The notes: generated by a model not told the origin, from the sequence alone. Counted from the stretch's first letter, positions 48,656 to 61,099 are shown. The stretch is DNA of 64,000 nucleotides from Liolophura sinensis (GCF_032854445.1 NC_088300.1:59494984-59558983), one strand, 5' to 3'. Numbers and translations: made by a program.

Positions 48656-50688
48656 ATGGCACAAGAAGTGAATATCGCTGGACTTTATGCGGATTTGAAC
48701 CGTTTTGGACAAAGTCAGGAGTATGAAAGAGCTGTCAAGGTTGCGAACAAAAGTATGTTCTCTTTGAAAAGATGTGTTGACCTGCATTGGTTTCAAAAGT
48801 TACTTTGTTATGATTACATGATCATCAGACTGGATTATAACAACAAGAACAACACCATAGCCAGTTGATGTGAAACAACTGATAAATTAGCGACGATTAA
48901 TTTAAAATTATGGATTTTTTGTAGAAACTATAGGGTAGCCAGCCTAGCTTGACCTTTGAAATATGATATTTATTTACGGATGTGAACAGTAGGGTGATAC
49001 CTGTATTTATTGTTGACCCCCATATTAGTTTTAACCGTCGCTGTAAGTTCAAGTCTATCTCATGCTGGTTTCCCCTCCGTCCGTAAGTGGGAAGGTCTGC
49101 CAGCAACCTGCGGATGGTTGTGTGTTTCCCCAGAGCTCTGCCCGGTTTCCTCCCAACATAATGCTGGTCGCCGTCATATAAGTGAAATATTCTTGAGTAC
49201 GGCGCAAAAAACAAATAATAAATAAATATTAGTTGTAATAAATTAAGCATTGAACTAATTAGCTGAGTGGGTATTTCAGCAGTGAGTCCCACAGGCTCAT
49301 ACAGATATGGACAAGACAGGGTGGGGGTTCTAGGAAACTAACACAGTTAAAACATGTTAGTTTGTGTGCGCACACACCCTGTCTCATTCATATCTGCTTA
49401 CTTAAGCAATAAATAGTTTCGAGGGCCCCAGCTGGGTTCCTGTTAAGGAGCAGGAGTTCCCACCCTAAAGCCCAGGCTTGGTCAAGTAGACTTCCACGCA
49501 GACAATTTCACTTAACAAAAATGGCTCGAACCCCACCCCGCTTCGGGACCTGTAGATCCAGGATCAATCCTTGATTGAGTCACACCTAAGACTTTAATAG
49601 AGGAAGTTGTAACTTCCTCGTGTGGCGTTCAGCATGAAGGGGATAGTGCAGCGACTGGTAGACCCGTATCAGTATAATGGCTCGGGCGAGTCGGCTTACT
49701 TGCCTTCGGTAAGTCGTCTCAGTGAAGCAGCACTAAATAAAAGAGCGGTGGAAATCCGTCCTGCAACAAGGAGGCACATTACACGTACATGCACCATAAG
49801 GATTCCTTCGTCGTCATATGACTGAAAAATTGTTGAGTACGACGTTAAACCCCAAGCACTCACTCTCTCACTCAAACCCTACCTTATCTTTGCTATTCAC
49901 TGATTCCCTGAAAGGCCCGAAATGTAATATGTCAAAGCCAGCATTGGTAAGCCATCTTTCGACAGTAAACCAGCCGTTTGAACTTTCGAATCGGACTACT
50001 CAAATTAATGTCTGCCATGTTTGGAATTGTTTTTTTTTTCAACTTTGGGCAAGGGTATGGACGGTGAAAAAATGGGTCCTACCCAACATTCTCTTTAAGA
50101 ATAACATGCCCTGCAAACAGAATGTTGGGTGGGATAAAACTTTTTTCTATGAAAACCATTACACACAGAAAAGTATATTTTATTGTGAATATACTTGTCA
50201 TTGGCTTCCTGTCCGGCCTTTATACATGTGAAGGTCTTCCAGCAACCTACAGATATTCATGGGTTCACCCCGAGCTGTGCCTGGTTTCCTCACACTGTAT
50301 TGCTGGCAGCTGTTATATAAGTGAAATATTTTCTAGTACGGTGTAAAACACCAAACAAATAAATAAATAAATGCTTGTCACTGTGTGGCAGTTAAATTCT
50401 TATCATTGAATTTTCATGAATGTACTTTATGGTAAATCAGAATAACTCATGCTTAGTTCCTAGAGAAAATTATGCTTTTTTTCAGTTTTGCAAGAAAATG
50501 CAGAAGAAAAACTCGCTTTTCACTGCAAGGTTGTGTGTCAGATACAGCTCGGAAGATTTGATGATGCTTTAACTGCTATACACAAGCAGTCAAGCCTCTC
50601 AGGGTGGGGTACACTTTCTTCTTTCTTGTTGATAACATTCTGTTTTGTGCAGTACACTTTCATATATTTTTCTTTGTCAGTAAATGTT

Positions 50689-50741
<53 letters not shown>

Positions 50742-53700
50742 CTATCATTAATACTGTTAATTTGATACACTAACAGTTGTAAAAGTTAAAAACAAGAATT
50801 CACCTTGCACTTAAAAATTGTTGTAGTGATTACTCATTCACCAAAACCTATTAAATGTCTTAAGAAAATCTTGTCAATTAAAAATACATGAACTTACTAA
50901 TATAAATTTGTTTTCTTCTAATGATTATCATTTACCTTTCATATTTTCTTGTGCTGTAGAAACTTGCAGTTTGAAAAAGCCTACTGTGAGTATCGTCTCA
51001 ACAGGACAAAAGAAGCCTTAGCCACTCTACGAGCTTTTTCTAACCCAGACTACAGGTGCAAAGAGCTTCTGGCGCAAGTAGTAAGTTTGCTTAAATACTC
51101 ATGATTTGATTAATGTAAAGCACTTTCAAATTTATGCAAACAATTAGTTTGGAAATGAGACATAAAATGTGTTTGTGTCATGAAAAATGCAAGCTTCATA
51201 AAACTGTAAAATATTTCTCTACACCCCAAAGTTTCAGAATATTGGTTGCACAGGTGGTTAAAATGGTTGAAGGATTAGGGTAATTGACAAAATGTTTGGA
51301 GTAAATGTTAGCCAAACACCAGTGTATTTTGATCAGTTTTGTAATTTATACTTAGCTTGGTCTTTAGATGATTTCTTGATTTTGTCTACGTGTGTATTTT
51401 GCAGAACTGTATTGTTATTTAAGCTGACGTTTGTAGGAAAACATTGTTACCTTTGCTAAACGTTATATATGTTATTTAATATCCTTCCAGCAGTATGTAC
51501 ATTGTGACAGTTTTGTCTCCCTTTAAAGGGGTGAAGTGTATTTGTGGTTTACCCATCAAGGAGGTCATTTTTTATGTTGTAGCTTTACAGACTTGAGCAG
51601 TATAATGAATGCTTTCAACTTTATAAGGAGCTCATCAAAAACTCAGAGGTAAGCATTACCTATTATGTTTAGTGGCGACACGCATCTCTGTAAGTTGTTC
51701 TGCCTGATGGTGGATAGTTAGTTTGGTCAGTTTGTTGGTCAGACGGGACATCGTACCATTTAACAGGAACGATTCATTTGGCGTGGGATCGGAGTCTTAA
51801 GTAACAAAGATGCACATTTCAGTCAGTGAAGAACAGTGTAAAAATGACACCAGGATTTAGTACCTTATGTGATATTATGAAAATAAAAGGAGATACAGGG
51901 GAAAGAGTGAAAAATATGTTCTCCTTTTTTGGAATTATATATGAAATGGTAACTGTATATGAAAGAAGTCATTATTTTGTCTTTGTTTTAAAGGATGACT
52001 TTGATGAGGAAAGGGAGACTAATCTGGCAGCAGTCGTGGCATCCCTTCAACTCTGGCAAGATGAAGATGTCGTAAGAATATAAACAGCTTTATCTGCTGA
52101 CAAACTCATGTATAACTATGGAAGAGTATCGAAAACTCTGAAGTATAGGTTTTATTGGTAGCCTTTGAAAAATGGTTTATTTTGATATGTCCTTGAAAGT
52201 ATTTTTTTAATTGTAAAATATTATATTGCATTGTGTTCTGAATGGACCAATAAAAAAAGCTACCAGAATGCTATTCATATGAAAGTTTGTACTTGAAATG
52301 AATATTCTTTGAAAGGTCAAGAAAGCATGTGGTGTCCTTGAAAAGGTTATTTCATGGGTGGGAATGCTGCTTTTTTATGGGTTTAACTGTACTACAGTGG
52401 CTGAAGTTTTCTGTGTATATGAAGCATACTTCAGAGCTCTGAATGTTGTGTACAGGTTAATCTGTTGTCATACGTGCACAGAGGTAAGCTTCTGAACATT
52501 CCCATCGATGGAGTTTGAGCTCTGAATGTTCAGGGAAATGAGGAAAGTTGTGTTCTTCTCTGTAGGAGGATCCTGGTATTGAAGAAAAATCCTATGAGCT
52601 GTGTTATAACAGTGCCTGTTACCTGATAGGGAAGGGCGACATCAAAGGAGCAGAGCACAGTCTGAAAAAGGCTGAAAGTAGGTGTTGTTGATGCTGTAAA
52701 TTTCCAAGGTTTTTAAAGGATGTAATCTATTAAAGCTTTGATTAAAGTTTATCTTGGTAGAAGTGTTTCGTTGGCAGAATTCACTTCTGAAGTTTTATTG
52801 TTAGCCTGCCAATATAGCCAATGTGAATCTCACGGCATAACTAAGTGTTAAATTTGAATAAGGATGACAAGATGATGAGTTGCAAAAGTGATCTTTTTGC
52901 TGGTGTTTTGGATAGGTTGGTTTGAATACAGTGGTCTCGTGCAGCTTTATGTCAGATGCCAGGTTCTGTGATTTAGAGAGGTATGGTGGTCTCTCCTTCA
53001 CCCTGACATCTAACTGCTTTAGGACACACGCACTGCTCACTACCTCAGTGAAATCTTTTGGGTCCAGTGTAACATAAGATCAAATAAATAAAGAAAAATA
53101 TAAATTAGTTCATGAGCACGATACTTTCAATAGATATATTTTTGAGATGCCATTGCAGATTGTACACTTGTACATTTGTTATTTGTTTTCAGTTTTATGT
53201 CGTAAAAGTTTTGAAGATGACCCTGATGCTACTGAAGAAGATGTGCTGGCAGAGCTTGGAATAATTCGGTATGACATTGGATTGAAATTTCAGCTATATC
53301 TTGTAATCCTCCATAACTGCTTTACCTGAAAAAAAAAACACATAAAAGTTATGTTGCGAAACAGTGGTGACTTGTGATGAAGTTTGCTGTGCAAAAAGTG
53401 TAGTGAAATTAATTTTCCGGTTTGAAAAAAAGGTGACTAAAGTGTTTAGAAATGTGTTTGTTCAGTTTTGGTTGCTGAGCAGAGGTAGTGTGTACAGTGG
53501 GATTTGTGTGTTTGGCAGTGTTCAACTAGCTTATGTCAAACAACTCCAGAGGAAGGAAGAGGAGGCACTGCAGATATACAACCAAGTCCTCAAACAAAAG
53601 TAAGTCCGCTCTCTTGACTTCTAAGCGTTAAAATCAGCTAATGAGAGTGCAACATTGATATGGGAAGATGTGCTTGGATTATTTTTAAACAAAAAACTTC

Positions 53701-56700
53701 GGTGCAGGTGGCAGATTCCTTTTAGTTAATAAATGACTAGGACTAATGACTAGGAAAACTGTTGTGTTAACACAGTGATACAGGAACTTTCCACTAATAT
53801 GACCAGTGTGATATCATGCCTAACTCTTCTCCAGTCGTATGTGGGAAGGTCTGTCAGAAACCTGTGGATGGTCGGGTCTTTCTCCAGTCTCTACCCAGAT
53901 CCCTCTCACCATAATGCGTCCGCCGTCGTATAAGTGAAATATTCTGGAGTACAGTGTAAAACACTAATCAAATAAATAAGTAAATAAATATATAGAAAAC
54001 TGTAGAGGTAGTTGATCTAAAATAATGTTAAATGAATCTTCCTGTCTACTTTTGATTTATGATGTATGAAGCTAAGTTTATTGTACATTTGTGAAGAAAT
54101 ACATCTTATTTTTTGTACATTACAGACCCACAGATGTAGGCCTTGTGGCAGTTGCATCTAATAATGTGGTTACTATCAACAAGGTGAGCTCTTTGTCTTA
54201 GTGTACTATGTTTTGTTGAAACAAGACATTTAAAACGACTAATATACTTATAGATATCAATAGATTACACTTATTTCATCTCCTGGATGTCAGTTTATTA
54301 GGGGTCCATGCTAGTATCCTAGCGAAAATCCTCGTTGAAATCGTTCAGATTATTATTATTATTAATAGTCAGCTTGTAAAATTGCAATATCTCAAAAACT
54401 GGTAAAGGTGGAAAAAGCATACTTTGGAGTCGTAATGAGAAATATATGGAGCAACTTTTGACGTTTTGTGCTGTTTTACCTGTCACGTGATTAAGCGGCC
54501 ATTTTGAATTTTATTGATACGTTAAAAAAATCTTCTTCTCCAAAACGGCTAGACCTATGGAGATAAACTACTTGTTATAGTTTCTAGGTGGATCGCCCCA
54601 CCCGTACGGTAATTTTTTTTTAGTTCTGTATGCAAATAAGACCAAAGATCATAGCTCAAAAGTAGGTCAGTTTTTAAATCTGCTTAAATTCATTACATAA
54701 ACACACTATCTGCTGCCCCCTTGATGTCAGGATTATAAATCTGCAAGAATTATTTTTGTATTTTGTGTTGTTTTCATGTTATGACCAAAAAACCAACAAA
54801 AATTTGACAAACCCGTCCTGTGGAAATAACATGAGAGCTTTGTGCTAGACTGCATGAAACCATTCACTGCAGTTTACCATGGGAATGGGCATCTGCTCTG
54901 TAACAATGTATTCTTTCTGTCTTTTGTCCTTGGCTATAAGTAGAAGATCAAAGCTGCCTAATCTCTATGCTTGTCTTCATTACTTAGCCAATTGTAAATG
55001 ATGCCTGGCAGTCTAGGGTTCTAATCCAGTACATTCCTTTCCATTTTGCGTTTTCTTCCCGTTGTGATGAAATCTTTAGATGCCAGGCTACCAGAAGTGG
55101 TAAAAGACTAGAAGCATGAACCCAGGCAATGCTGTTGGATGACAACTTAAATTTGTATTGTCTTTATATTTGATACACACAGCTGTCATATTTATGGAAT
55201 TATATTTGTCAGTTAACATGATTTTTAATTGAATGGATATTTTAACATTAAAATTTTATCGGAAGAATATGTTGTTTTTGAAGAAGAAATATTTTTATTG
55301 AAGTGCTGCTACACAGCTGTGTACATCTTTTTTTAGGATCAAAACATGTTTGACTCTAAGAAGAAGATCAAAGTCGCAACCTCATCAGGTCTTCACCAGA
55401 AGCTGTCTGCTGAGCAGAGGAAGAGCATTGCCATGAACCAGTGTCTGCTGCATATGTACACAAACCAGGGTGATCAGTGCAAACGACTGGCAACAAGCCT
55501 ACAGAATCAGTACCCTGAGTCGGAGACACCACTGCTCATACAGGTGGCACAGTTTGTCAGGGACAAGCAGATTCCCAAGGCCATCCAACTTCTCCAGGTG
55601 AGTCCGAGACACCACTGCTCATACAGGTGGCACAGTTTGTCAGGGACAAGCAGATTCCCAAGGCCGTCCAACTTCTCCAGGTGAGTCCGAGACACCACTG
55701 CTCATACAGGTGGCACAGTTTGTCATGGACAAGCAGATTCCCAAGGCCGTCCAACTTCTCCAGGTGAGTCTGAGACACCACTGCTCATACAGGTGGCACA
55801 GTTTGTCAGGGACAAGCAGATTCCCAAGGCCATCCAACTTCTCCAGGTGAGTCCGAGACACCACTGCTCATACAGGTGGCACAGTTTGTCAGGGACAAGT
55901 AGATTCCCAAGGCCGTCCAACTTCTCCAGGTGAGTTCGAGGCACCACTGCTCATACAGGTGGCACAGTTTGTCAGGGACAAGCAGATTCCCAAGGCCATC
56001 CAACTTCTCAGGGACAAGCAGATTCCCAAGGCCATCCAACTTCTCCAGGTGAGTCCGAGACACCACTGCTCATACAGGTGGCACAGTTTGTCTTGGACAA
56101 GCAGATTCCCAAGGCCGTCCAACTTCTCAAGGTGAGTCTGAGACACCACTGCTCATACAGGTGGCACAGTTTGTCAGGGACAAGCAGATTCCCAAGGCCG
56201 TCCAACTTCTCCAGGTGAGTCCGAGACACCACTGCACATACAGGTGGCACAGTTTGTCTTGGACAAGCAGATTCCCAAGGCCATCCAACTTCTCCAGGTG
56301 AGTCCGAGACACCACTGCTCATACAGGTGGCACAGTTTGTCAGGGACAAGCAGATTCCCAAGGCCATCCAACTTCTCCGGGTGAGTCCGAGACACCATTG
56401 CTCATACAGGTGGCACAGTTTGTCAGGGACAAGCAGATTCCCAAGGCCGTCCAACTTCTCCAGGTGAGTCCGAGACACCACTGCTCATACAGGTGGCACA
56501 GTTTGTCAGGGACAAGCAGATTCCCAAGGCCGTCCAACTTCTCCAGGTGAGTCTGATACTCTACTGCTCATACAGGTGGCACAGTTTGTCAGGGACAAGC
56601 AGATTCCCAAGGCCATCCAACTTCTCCAGGTGGGTCTGATACTCTACTGCTCATACAGGTGGCACAGTTTGTCATGAACAAGCAGATTCTTAAGGCCACC

Positions 56701-59700
56701 CAATTTCTCCAGTTCAGTCTGAGACCCACTCCTCATACAGGTGGCACAGTTTGTCAAAGACAAGCAGATTCCAGGTGAGTGTGAGACATCATAGCTTTTA
56801 TAGATGACACAGTTTGTCAGAGACTAGCTCATTGTTGGGGGATAGCACCTGTAGGTCTGGTTGGTGTCAGTAGACGTTTACAGGGTGGGATGTCATGTCT
56901 GATGTCTCTTGCATGGCAGGATCTATGAATATGTTCTTGTTGAGACAAGAATGATATCAGGAGATCCTATCTTGACACAGTGAGCTCATGCCGACTTTCT
57001 CTATGGCCTTAAGTGGGAAGATCTACCAGCAAACTGCATATGCTTTTCCGCCGGGCTCTGCCTGATTTCCTCCGACCATGCCTCTTGTTGTCGTATAAGT
57101 GAAATATTCTTGTGTATGGCATAAAAAGCCAATAAAATAAATAAATAAATATCAAGCCATGACTGAAATGCATGTATTTTTGAAAGCAGTGTTAACCAAC
57201 AAACAAGGCATTCTGTACCATTGCTTTGTCAAACCTGAGTTTTGAGGATATATTTAAGTTTGACAAATACAATAGGTTGTCTCAGCACAGGATGGTTTAC
57301 ATTTTTTTTATATGTCACACTCTTACTAAAATTCTCTCATGTTAATTTGCCTTTATTTTAAGTATGTTTGTGCAATGCCATTCCTGCTTTTCTACACCTA
57401 TCAGCTGTCATCACGGTGAAATATTTTGGGGTTACACCATAAATAATAAGATACATGAAGTATAAACAAAAAGTGATAAAGAGATGCCAATCAGTGTTCT
57501 TTTATTTGTTTCTGACAGGGTAAAAGCAGCTCTGGTACTGACATCACAGCAAAGTTAACCATGGCTCAGCTGTGCCTGGCCCAGGGGAGTGTGTCAAAGG
57601 CTTGTGACGCACTTAGATCCCTGGGGGACCTCTCATATAAACCTGGGGTGGTGAGTAATTCTTCCACTAAGGTGGAAATTTGAAATTTTGGCTACCTGTC
57701 CAAAGTTTCTCTGCCTGTGCACATCTATTAACACATCGGTCTATGGAATTCAAATCACGCTCCATTCAAACAAATACAAAGTGCATATTTAAGTTATATG
57801 TTCTAATACAGCTTTTGAATGCTTGATTTTGGCCCAAAAATATTATGGTAATCCTATGAGTAGTATCGCAAATAATAGCTTTTGTTTGACCTTTGGGCAT
57901 TTCCACATGGAAATATGTCACTGAAGGCTATTGTGGTATGTGTGTTTGTGTGCAGGTGTCAGCACTGGTCACGTTGTACAGGAGTCAGGAGGACCATCAG
58001 GCAGCTCTGGATGTCCTCACAGGTGCCCTGAACTGGTACAGGAAGAACGCCCCCGAGTCCCCAGAGTTCTGGTCACTCATGCGGGCCACCTCCAACCTCT
58101 ACCTGAAGAACGGCAATGCCAAGCAGGCCGCACAGCTCCTGGAGGAGATCAGGAAGTAAGGCTTTCAGATTTAACTATTCTGCTAAGTGGAATGTGTTTT
58201 GTGATGTGTTGTACATTGTATGATGTAAAAGAAACTTTAGACAAGTGTGTTTATAATTAGGTGTTAATGAAAAGGTTTAATCTGATATTTCAGAACAAAA
58301 CCTAAAGATCCTCGTATCCTGGCTCAGCTGATAACGGCCTACGCTCAGTTTGACTCCAAAAGGTCACAGGAAGTGAGCAGGGATTTACCATCAGTAGAGG
58401 AAATAGCTTCCAGTGTTGATGTGGAGTCTCTGGAAGCTTCATTTAACATCCTAGGCCCGAAGTACATGAAGAAGCTGCAGAAAGCAGAAGGGGGTCAGGC
58501 ATCTCCAGGGGGACCGTAAGTGGATGACAGTTACATTTACCTGCATTAACAAAATATTCTAAAGGTAGTGTGGTGTGAAATGTAAAGGTCAAATGTAACA
58601 TTAACACAACCCACAGATCTGACTGCTGTTACACAAGTGAAAAATTCTTCGTCATTGTTACACTAGAGCAACGTATACACCCGGCTACTGCTATAGAAAT
58701 GAAAAATTCTTCATCAGTGTAACATTAGAACAACTCATATACCCAACTTCTGCTAGAGAAGAGAAATATTATTTATCACTGGATTTAATACCAGTCGAAT
58801 AAATTACTAAATTATGAACAAGATGTTAACAAAAGTTCATATTTATCATCAGTATATTTCATGAAAGGTTGATTTTATTTAGGTCTGGGGATATGCTGAT
58901 TCAAAAGAAGAAGAAAAAGAAGAGGAAGAAAGGTATTGCTTCTGCGAACACTGCAAGAGTAACAACTTTTATATATATATCTTTCCATGGGGATATATAT
59001 TGATGTACATGGACTAGTGTATGTCATCGGGAGCCTGTGGGCAGCAGGTTCTTGGTGTATGTGATCAGGAACCTGTGGACAGCAGGTTTTTGGTGTATGT
59101 CATCAGGAGCCTGTGGGCAGCAGGTTCTTGGTGTATGCCATCAGGAGCCTGTGGACAGCAGGTTCTTGGGGTATGTCATCAGGAGCCTGTGGACAGCAGG
59201 TTTTTGGGGTATGTCATCAGGAGCCTGTGGCCAGCAGGTTCTTGGGGTATGTCATCAGGAGCCTGTGGGCAGCAGGTTCTTGGCGTATGTCATCGGGAGC
59301 CTGTGGACAGCAGGTTGTTGGTGTATGTCATCAGGAGCCTGTGGCCAGCAGGTTCTTGGGGTATGTCATCAGGAGCCTGTGGGCAGCAGGTTCTTGGTGT
59401 ATGTCATCGGGAGCCTGTGGACAGCAGGTTGTTGGTGTATGTCATCGGGAGCCCTGTGGACAGCAGGTTCTTGGTGTATGTCATCAGGAGCCTGTGGACA
59501 GCAGGTTCGTGGTGTATGTCATCAGGAGTCTTGAGGACAGGTTCTTGGTGTATGTCATCAGGAGCCTGTGGACAGCAGGTTCTTGGGGTATGTCATCAGG
59601 AGCCTGTTGACAACACGTTCTTGGAGTATGTCATCAGGAGCCTGTGGACAGCAGGTTCTTGGTGTATGTCATCGAGAGCCTGTGGACAACAGGTTCTTGT

Positions 59701-60653
59701 CAGAAATTAAGGATTTCTAAGTATTGTTATTTTGGGAATAGTTATCTTAGGGGCATTGCCTGTTTTTCATGAACATATTGTCGTGTGTCTTTTTGCAGTT
59801 GCGCTATTTTTGTTGTGCACCCAGTGAACACAATTTCTTGTCCCATACTTTAACCTTGTTTCTTTGATTACAGGTAAACTGCCAAAGGACATGGATTCTG
59901 CCATTGACCCAGAGAGGTGGCTTCCCAAAAGAGAGCGTTCATATTACCGGGGCAAGCGAAAGGACAAGAGGAAGGATATAGGTAAACTAACGAGCTATTA
60001 TTGAATAACTTAATGCTCTTCAATTTGTAGGGTAAGGCAGAAGAGAGATAGTGTTCTCTTGACGTGTTTTGTTGTAATGAAGTCTTTTGGCTGTAAATCT
60101 GCTTGAATTGTAGGATTCTCACCTGAATTCATTATGATCTGTATTTGCAGGTAAAGGTACACAAGGTGCTTCTCCAGCAGTAGACAGGTAAGACTTATCA
60201 TAAGAAGTTTGGAGTCATGTATTTGAATGCACTTTTTTAAATACAATTTTCAACCTTGAAATACTAAGTAAACACAGTAAATGTTTATTTCACTTATAAA
60301 AATGAGTAAAATAGTTGTGACTTTTGCCAACAGTGTATGTACATGTAGCAATAATTTTGTCGATATGTAAATACATGTTGCTTTTGCCATACATTGATCA
60401 TTCCCAAATGTGATGGTAAATCATGTTGGGAGTAACTTTTGATACATTCTAACAAATCATAGCATTTAATTGAGATCTTTTTTCCATTTCCCATAGTGAC
60501 CCCAGTAAAACTTCCTCAAACCCAGGGAGTGAAGCCAGTTCTCCACGCCCCGGTGCAGTAGGCCCCTCCCCCCAGTCGGCACCTGGGCCGCGCCAGCAAA
60601 AGCCGCAGGCTGCTCAGAAAAAGAAGAAAAAGAAGGGTGGTAAAGGGTGGTAG
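48656..60653 (+). CDS. SRP72: Signal recognition particle subunit SRP72
   Basis: SRP72 binds SRP68 and 7SL RNA in the cytosolic particle that targets ribosomes to the ER. Coding exons: 48656-48752, 50486-50603, 50960-51080, 51583-51648, 51994-52071, 52566-52677, 53193-53268, 53519-53599, 54126-54183, 55337-55597, 57519-57650, 57956-58155, 58294-58515, 58883-58932, 59874-59981, 60151-60187, 60497-60653. Phases agree, and 1974 nt give 657 aa (human 671). The first 500 residues are helical TPR-type repeats, with landmarks AFHCKVVCQIQLGRFDDAL, FEKAYCEYRLNR, ETNLAAVVASLQLW, KPTDVGLVAVASNN, QNMFDSKKK and KLTMAQLCLAQG. The RNA-binding segment DPERWLPKRERSYYRG is at about 569-584, after a Lys-rich run, and the end is KKKKKKGGKGW. 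ATG context is good (AGCATGG). Exon 10's end is tandemly amplified in the following intron. The donor after exon 2 (GTGGGG) is weak. Confidence 0.97.
49036..49228 (+). mobile_element. SINE copy, B box to tail
   Basis: A B-box-like AAGTTCAAGTC starts the recognisable part. Then CTCATGCTGG, GTGGGAAGGTCTGCCAGCAA, GGTTTCCTCCCAACATAATG and TTCTTGAGTACGGCG follow, with an AATAAATAAAT tail. It lies in SRP72 intron 1. Confidence 0.85.
49302..49396. repeat. 95-bp palindromic element
   Basis: CAGATATGG..AGACAGGGTG pairs with CACCCTGTCT..CATATCTG, and inside AACTAACACA pairs imperfectly with TTAGTTTGTGTG. It lies in SRP72 intron 1 and is possibly a MITE remnant. Confidence 0.55.
49560..49870 (+). mobile_element. 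SINE-like element ending ACTCACTC
   Basis: The segment contains GGGATAGTGCAGCGACTGGT, GGCTCGGGCGAGTCGGCTTA and GACTGAAAAATTGTTGAGTA, and ends CGACGTTAAACCCCAAGCAC followed by TCACTCTCTCACTC. The family recalls dispersed repeats I associate with mollusc genomes; no database check was possible. Its end resembles that of the family B copy at 25320-25390. Confidence 0.6.
50228..50371 (+). mobile_element. SINE copy, core to tail
   Basis: GTGAAGGTCTTCCAGCAACC, GCTGTGCCTGGTTTCCTCAC and ACACCAAACAAATAAATAAA identify it, about 115 bp upstream of SRP72 exon 2. Confidence 0.8.
50693..50741. repeat. (TA)n microsatellite
   Basis: About 24 TA dinucleotides in SRP72 intron 2. Confidence 0.97.
53830..53995 (+). 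mobile_element. SINE copy, core to tail
   Basis: TATGTGGGAAGGTCTGTCAG, GCCGTCGTATAAGTGAAATA and CACTAATCAAATAAATAAGT identify a diverged copy in SRP72 intron 8. Confidence 0.8.
55516..56830 (+). repeat. 83-bp tandem array made from SRP72 exon 10 and its splice donor
   Basis: The first unit (55516-55598) is coding: it is the last 82 nt of exon 10 plus the first base of the intron. The unit then repeats at 83-bp spacing, about 15 copies, in the intron. Each copy holds 29 nt ending in CTGCTCATACAG, then 54 nt from GTGGCACAGTTTGTCAGGGA to CAACTTCTCCAG, then GTGAGT. The 54 nt encode the same 18 residues as the end of the exon (VAQFVRDKQIPKAIQLLQ). Most copies keep both the AG before and the GTGAGT after. 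One copy near 55998-56048 is partial and lacks its donor; the last two or three (56640-56790) are decayed. Straight read-through changes frame and reaches TGA at once. Confidence 0.95.
56835..56950 (+). repeat. Dispersed repeat family B, diverged copy
   Basis: GGTCTGGTTGGTGTCAGTAG and GTGGGATGTCATGTCTGATG resemble 25190-25240. It lies directly after the 83-bp array in the SRP72 intron. Confidence 0.45.
57005..57150 (+). mobile_element. SINE copy, core to tail
   Basis: TTAAGTGGGAAGATCTACCA, CGCCGGGCTCTGCCTGATTT, GTCGTATAAGTGAAATATTC and an AAATAAATAAATAAAT tail identify it in the same SRP72 intron. Confidence 0.8.
59020..59700. repeat. 38-bp minisatellite, about 18 copies
   Basis: The unit joins TGTATGTCATCAGGAGCCTG and TGGACAGCAGGTTCTTGG. 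Since three units are 114 bp and no frame has a stop, all three plus frames stay open, up to 229 codons. It lies in the SRP72 intron between exons 58883-58932 and 59874-59981 and has no splice support as an exon. Confidence 0.95.
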
Positions 60654-61093
60654 TAGGGACAGATACTCTGGAGATCAGTTTGGGCTGTGAATGGCTTTCT
60701 CCATAATGTTCAACAAGCATAGTCCATAATTCATTTTGTCAGGACTTTTGTTAAACAAATGACCATGTTCCAGTCATAAGGGAGCAAGGTGATATGATCA
60801 AAGAGAAAAAAAATGATCAGAATACATAAAAAATGAAAGTGTGCCCTGATGCTTCTTTGGCCTTGACAGTACTGTACATCAGCTATTGACATTAACACGT
60901 ACCCAATGCAAAATGTTCTTTGTGAACCCGCAGAATCAGGTGTTAATGAAGTATGATTCATTCATCTGATGATCACATATGAATCAGGTGTGTAATTGTT
61001 ACAAAATTCAGACAGGTACTCACAATAGCAAAATGTAACAGTTATTTTGTGACAATTTGTTACCTTTACTTATTGATCTTTAATAGCCTGGGC

Positions 61094-61099
61094 AATAAA
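61094..61099 (+). terminator. Candidate SRP72 polyadenylation signal
   Basis: This is the first AATAAA after the stop codon at 60651-60653. A second lies at 61458-61463. Cleavage was not verified. Confidence 0.4.

Noticed and set aside
55507-56537. Series of 62-157-codon minus-strand frames
   Set aside because: They are the 83-bp SRP72 array read on the other strand; the offsets of 83 show this.
59021-59710. 229-codon open frame
   Set aside because: It is the 38-bp minisatellite read through; all three frames are open, and there is no splice or domain support.
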